Of a DNA stretch of 64,000 nucleotides, positions 60,829 through 64,000 are shown piece after piece. The position numbers and the translations under genes are program-made. The notes under the pieces were generated by a model. It saw nothing but the letters and a program-made list of their open reading frames with translations. It was not told where the DNA came from and searched no databases. Each line of letters starts with the position of its first letter. Within the stretch, counting starts at the first letter, position 1. The DNA comes from CBDDBX01 sp965225955 (GTDB lineage Bacteria; Acidobacteriota; Aminicenantia; UBA2199), in the NCBI GenBank assembly GCA_965225955.1, contig CBDDBX010000014.1:62001-126000 (forward strand). The letters are read 5' to 3'.

Positions 60829-62172
60829 CTATTTTTGAATATTTAATCTCTTCATCAGTTCAGACAGAGTGGTTGCTTTAAGTCCAAGCTCGTCTGCAGA
60901 TTTTTTCTGAACCCAGTTATTGTTTCTCAATGCTTCCAGTATAAGATCTTTCTTATATTCGTCTACCTTCTGGTTGAAAGTTCCGGTTTTTATACGGGTC
61001 TGTGGGGTATTAAACTCCTGGGGGAGTAAATCTGCTATCAATACTCCTTCTGAAGCAAGGATAACAGCTCTGTGAATTGTATTCTCAAGTTCTCTGATAT
61101 TACCCGGCCAGTTATAAGCCATCATCTTATTCATGAATTCTGAATCTATTCTTGTGATAGGTTTAGTATTCTCTTCTGCATACTTCCTGATAAAGTGGTC
61201 TATCAGCAGAGGTATGTCTTCCTTGCGCTCTCTTAATGATGGAAGTTCTATATTGAACATATTCAGGCGATAGAATAGATCTTCCCTGAATGTATTTTCC
61301 TGAATCTCTTTACGGAGTTCGACGTTGGTAGCTGCAATTATTCTTACATCTACTTTTATTGTTTTATTGCTTCCAAGAGGCTGTATCTCCTTCTCCTGAA
61401 GAACTCTGAGGATTTTATTCTGGGTTTCCCAGGAGAGGTTACCAATTTCATCCAGAAAAACTGTTCCGGTGTCTGCTTCTTCAAAGAGTCCTTTTTTATC
61501 AGCATTGGCACTGGTAAATGCACCCTTTTTATGACCAAAAAGCATACTTTCAAAGAGTGTTTCAGGTATATTACTTGAGTTAATTGAGAAAAAGGGATTG
61601 TTCCTTCTGTTTGAGTTCTGATATATAGCTTTAGCTATGAGTTCTTTACCAGTTCCACTTTCTCCTGTTATCAATACTGTTGAGTTTGTTTTTGATACAC
61701 TCTCAACCAGAGTAAGAGTTTTGTTTATAGCTCTGCTGTTACCAATGATATTTGAGAAAGAGAACTTCTCATTTAATGTCTTCTTAAGTTGCAGATTCTC
61801 TTTGCTGGTTCTCTTCTCTTTTATTATTCTCTCTATTCTGTGTTTGATTTCAATGTTGTTGAAAGGCTTCTGAAGATAGTCCCGGGCTCCCAGTTTAATA
61901 GTCTCTATTGCAGATTCAATAGTACCGTATGCTGTAAGGAACAGTACATTAATATCCGGGTCGTTGACCTTGAGCTCTTTAAAAATTTCAATACCGGAAG
62001 TACCAGGTATCATAAGGTCCATTATAACTACATCAATATCAGGGCTATGGTTGGCTTTGGCCTGACTCATGTTCTCTGAAATTATAAGTGTATATTCGTT
62101 GTCTTTGAATATTCTTTTAAAAATGTCGTGAATAATTGTCTCATCATCAATGAGATGAATTATTTTACTCAT
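60829..62172 (-). CDS. NtrC-type sigma-54 response regulator
   Basis: 447 aa. Receiver with Asp52 (VVIMDLMIPGTSG), AAA+ with Walker A GESGTGKE, sigma-54 loop GAFTSA (a variant of GAFTGA), Walker B TVFLDEIGNLS and a Fis-type HTH (WVQKKSADELGLKATTLSEL). Activates a sigma-54 promoter when phosphorylated by the adjacent kinase. Start overlaps the kinase stop by 4 nt. No target is visible in the window. Confidence 0.92.
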   Translation of the reverse strand: MSKIIHLIDDETIIHDIFKRIFKDNEYTLIISENMSQAKANHSPDIDVVIMDLMIPGTSGIEIFKELKVNDPDINVLFLTAYGTIESAIETIKLGARDYLQKPFNNIEIKHRIERIIKEKRTSKENLQLKKTLNEKFSFSNIIGNSRAINKTLTLVESVSKTNSTVLITGESGTGKELIAKAIYQNSNRRNNPFFSINSSNIPETLFESMLFGHKKGAFTSANADKKGLFEEADTGTVFLDEIGNLSWETQNKILRVLQEKEIQPLGSNKTIKVDVRIIAATNVELRKEIQENTFREDLFYRLNMFNIELPSLRERKEDIPLLIDHFIRKYAEENTKPITRIDSEFMNKMMAYNWPGNIRELENTIHRAVILASEGVLIADLLPQEFNTPQTRIKTGTFNQKVDEYKKDLILEALRNNNWVQKKSADELGLKATTLSELMKRLNIQK

Positions 62173-64000
62173 ATTTTTATTCTCCTTAGAGGACTGGAAA
62201 AAGGCAATATAATGTTAAATGTGGTGCCTTCACCCGGTTCGCTGGAAATAGTAATTTCCCCATAATGCTCTTTTACTATGTTATAGGTTATTGCAAGTCC
62301 CAGACCAGTACCTTTACCAGGTGCTTTGGTTGTGAAGAAGGGGTCAAAAATCTTATCTACATTCTCTAATGAGATACCTGTTCCATTATCTTTAATGGAA
62401 ACCAGGATTCCTTCAGGGGTGTGATTTCCTGCAAAAGAAATTTTCCCCTCTGTATGCTCAATTGCATCACAGGCATTGATAATAAGATTAATGAAAAGCT
62501 GCTGAAGTCTCGTTGGAAAACCAAAAATTTTATTATCAATTTTCAAACCATCTGTATCTATAGCTATATTCTTCTTCTTCAATCTATGGTCAACAAGAGA
62601 TATACTCTGTCCAATAACCTGTACTATATCAAGTTCCATTGGCTGTGTTCCCTTTTGTCTTGAGAAGTCCAGAAGGGTTCTTGTAATCTTGTTGGCTCTG
62701 ATAACCTGCTCCTGCATTTTCTGAATAAGCTCAAAATTATCTTCATCTTCCGGATTTTCCAGAATAAACTGACAATAAGATGAAATGCCGGTAAGGGGAG
62801 TGTTGATTTCATGTGCTATACCAGCTGAAAGCATTCCGATTGATGCCATCTTTTCAGAAGTAACCAGCTGATTCTGAATCATATTCTTCTCTGTAACATC
62901 TTCAATAACAAGAATTGTACCGATAACTTTGTTACTGTGATCTTTCAGGGAAGAGATGTAGATGTCAAAACTAAGCTCTTCAGGAGCATTGGGCATAGTA
63001 ACACTTTTAAGAGTAATGGAATTCTTTTTATGAGTAAGAATATTTCGCCAGATCTCTTCTCCAAAGATAGTATAAGCTTTCTTATTGAGAGCCTTTTTTC
63101 TAAGTGAACCTGTTTTCTGTTCCATAAAAGAATTCCAGGTCTGAATTGTGTTGAACTTGGATAGAACAACAATTCCAAGATTAAGATTCTCAATGATATT
63201 TTCATTGAACTCTTTAAGCAGATTTATCTCGTTAAGCTGATTTTCAAGTTTTGAATACAGAGATGCATTTTCAACTGACAGAGAGAGGGAGGAGGCGATA
63301 CTGTACATTAACTCCCAGTCTTCAAGGGACAGATACCGGTTGTCCTGTTTAAGTCCGAATGCAATAACTCCTGTAAGATTACCTCTGGTTTTGAGAGCAA
63401 GAAACTGGAAATATTTAAGAGAACTCAGGATTCTGAAATCTGAAGGATGTTTCTTCTCAAAAACGGAGTGAGAGGTAAATGTAAGACTTCCGGCTTCCAT
63501 CAGGCCATCTATGAATTCACTGGACAGGTTTATTCTTCTGTTCTCAGGTAACAGGTGAAATTCACTGTTCCTGGAATAGATTATCAGAGAACTCTTCTGC
63601 AGATTAAACCCATGGTTAATAGAGTCAAGAAAGTTTCTGGAAAGAGAGTCCAGATCTCTCTCCTCTCTAAGAGAGTTAATAAGATCTATCAGTCTCCTTT
63701 TGAAATTGTATGTACTTCTTGAAAAGATTTTTTCAAAATATTCCTGAACAGTGGATTCAATTGGTCTGAACAGGTAACCTGCAGTAAGAAGAGTTGCGAG
63801 AGACCAGAATATTCCAAGAAGCCAGCTCTGTTCACTGCTGAATCCTACTACGAAATAGACTCCGAAAATAAAAAGAAGGATTGTTGAAGTGGAAAGAGAT
63901 TTCTTTAATATTGACTCAATGTCTGTAACACGCTTTGGACTTAAAAAGAAAGCCAGTGACAAAGGCAGTGCTGCAAGAGAGAATATCATAAGGTAGTGGA
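62169..64000 (-). CDS. NtrB-like sensor histidine kinase (truncated at its N-terminus by the window)
   Basis: 606 aa from an ATG at 63989, but codons upstream stay open to the window edge, so the start is probably beyond. N-terminal TM segments (STILLFIFGVYFVVG, WLLGIFWSLATLL), GAF-like region about 95-245, PAS about 265-370 (NLNLGIVVLSKFNTIQTW), HisKA with His393 (MLSAGIAHEINTPLTGI), HATPase (LIINACDAIEH, DNGTGISLENVDK, GTGLGLAITYNI). Pairs with the NtrC-like gene. The signal is unknown. Confidence 0.9.
   Translation of the reverse strand, partial: HYLMIFSLAALPLSLAFFLSPKRVTDIESILKKSLSTSTILLFIFGVYFVVGFSSEQSWLLGIFWSLATLLTAGYLFRPIESTVQEYFEKIFSRSTYNFKRRLIDLINSLREERDLDSLSRNFLDSINHGFNLQKSSLIIYSRNSEFHLLPENRRINLSSEFIDGLMEAGSLTFTSHSVFEKKHPSDFRILSSLKYFQFLALKTRGNLTGVIAFGLKQDNRYLSLEDWELMYSIASSLSLSVENASLYSKLENQLNEINLLKEFNENIIENLNLGIVVLSKFNTIQTWNSFMEQKTGSLRKKALNKKAYTIFGEEIWRNILTHKKNSITLKSVTMPNAPEELSFDIYISSLKDHSNKVIGTILVIEDVTEKNMIQNQLVTSEKMASIGMLSAGIAHEINTPLTGISSYCQFILENPEDEDNFELIQKMQEQVIRANKITRTLLDFSRQKGTQPMELDIVQVIGQSISLVDHRLKKKNIAIDTDGLKIDNKIFGFPTRLQQLFINLIINACDAIEHTEGKISFAGNHTPEGILVSIKDNGTGISLENVDKIFDPFFTTKAPGKGTGLGLAITYNIVKEHYGEITISSEPGEGTTFNIILPFSSPLRRIKI

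Overview
The window looks like a contiguous piece of chromosome from an anaerobic, diderm (Gram-negative) bacterium of moderately low GC. The diderm call rests on a complete RND/adaptor/TolC efflux set, several lipoprotein signals and an AMIN-domain amidase. The anaerobe call rests on an Orp-type (orange protein) cluster, ferredoxin-containing MinD ATPases and a flavodoxin/nitroreductase pair. Most ribosome binding sites are good GGAGG-like sequences. I cannot fix the phylum from sequence alone. The richness in sensory kinases, the chemosensory operon and the CheX-like protein would fit a spirochaete-like or deltaproteobacterial-grade lineage, but this is a guess.

Layout. 1-7.1 kb: accessory metabolism and detoxification (prenyltransferase-fold protein, peptide deformylase, GNAT and CAT-like acetyltransferases, nitroreductase, flavoprotein, DUF3788 protein, ArsC/LMW phosphatase). 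7.2-13.1 kb: a sigma-54 activator followed by an operon of NifX/ORP-like proteins, a DUF5320 protein, two ferredoxin-MinD ATPases and a NifU-Mrp-ORP triple fusion, with a good sigma-54 promoter and upstream inverted repeats. 13.3-21.6 kb: a long minus-strand efflux operon (small membrane protein, DUF3108-like, TetR, GNAT, TolC, adaptor, RND) behind a promoter with a TetR-like operator in its spacer. 21.6-21.9 kb: two direct 112-bp repeats. 22-31 kb: a phosphotransferase, two overlapping hybrid kinases, HAD, DoxX, MFS and an Asp-box lipoprotein.

31.1-33.4 kb: an AT-rich insert with an ABC/AAA_21-type ATPase and a small PD-(D/E)XK-like protein. This is the best candidate for an undescribed (defence-like) system. 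33.4-48 kb: housekeeping and envelope genes (tricorn-type protease, amidase, GerMN protein, GT-C-like membrane protein, TPR lipoprotein, FHA-GAF-cyclase, GpsA, ThpR, radical SAM, DegT aminotransferase, LexA) and a tRNA-Ala. 48.2-59.8 kb: CheX-like protein, a secreted unknown, EF-P, then a receptor-less chemosensory operon (ParA, TPR, triple-CheW, CheB, HEAT, CheR, CheY, dual-HPt CheA). 60-64 kb: a pseudouridine synthase and an NtrC/NtrB-like two-component pair whose kinase runs off the window.

How they may work together: the Orp cluster appears to be a self-contained sigma-54 regulon for metal-sulfur cluster handling. The efflux operon appears autoregulated by its TetR protein. The chemosensory operon carries its own ParA-type positioning ATPase, a scaffold-like triple CheW and helical-repeat partners.
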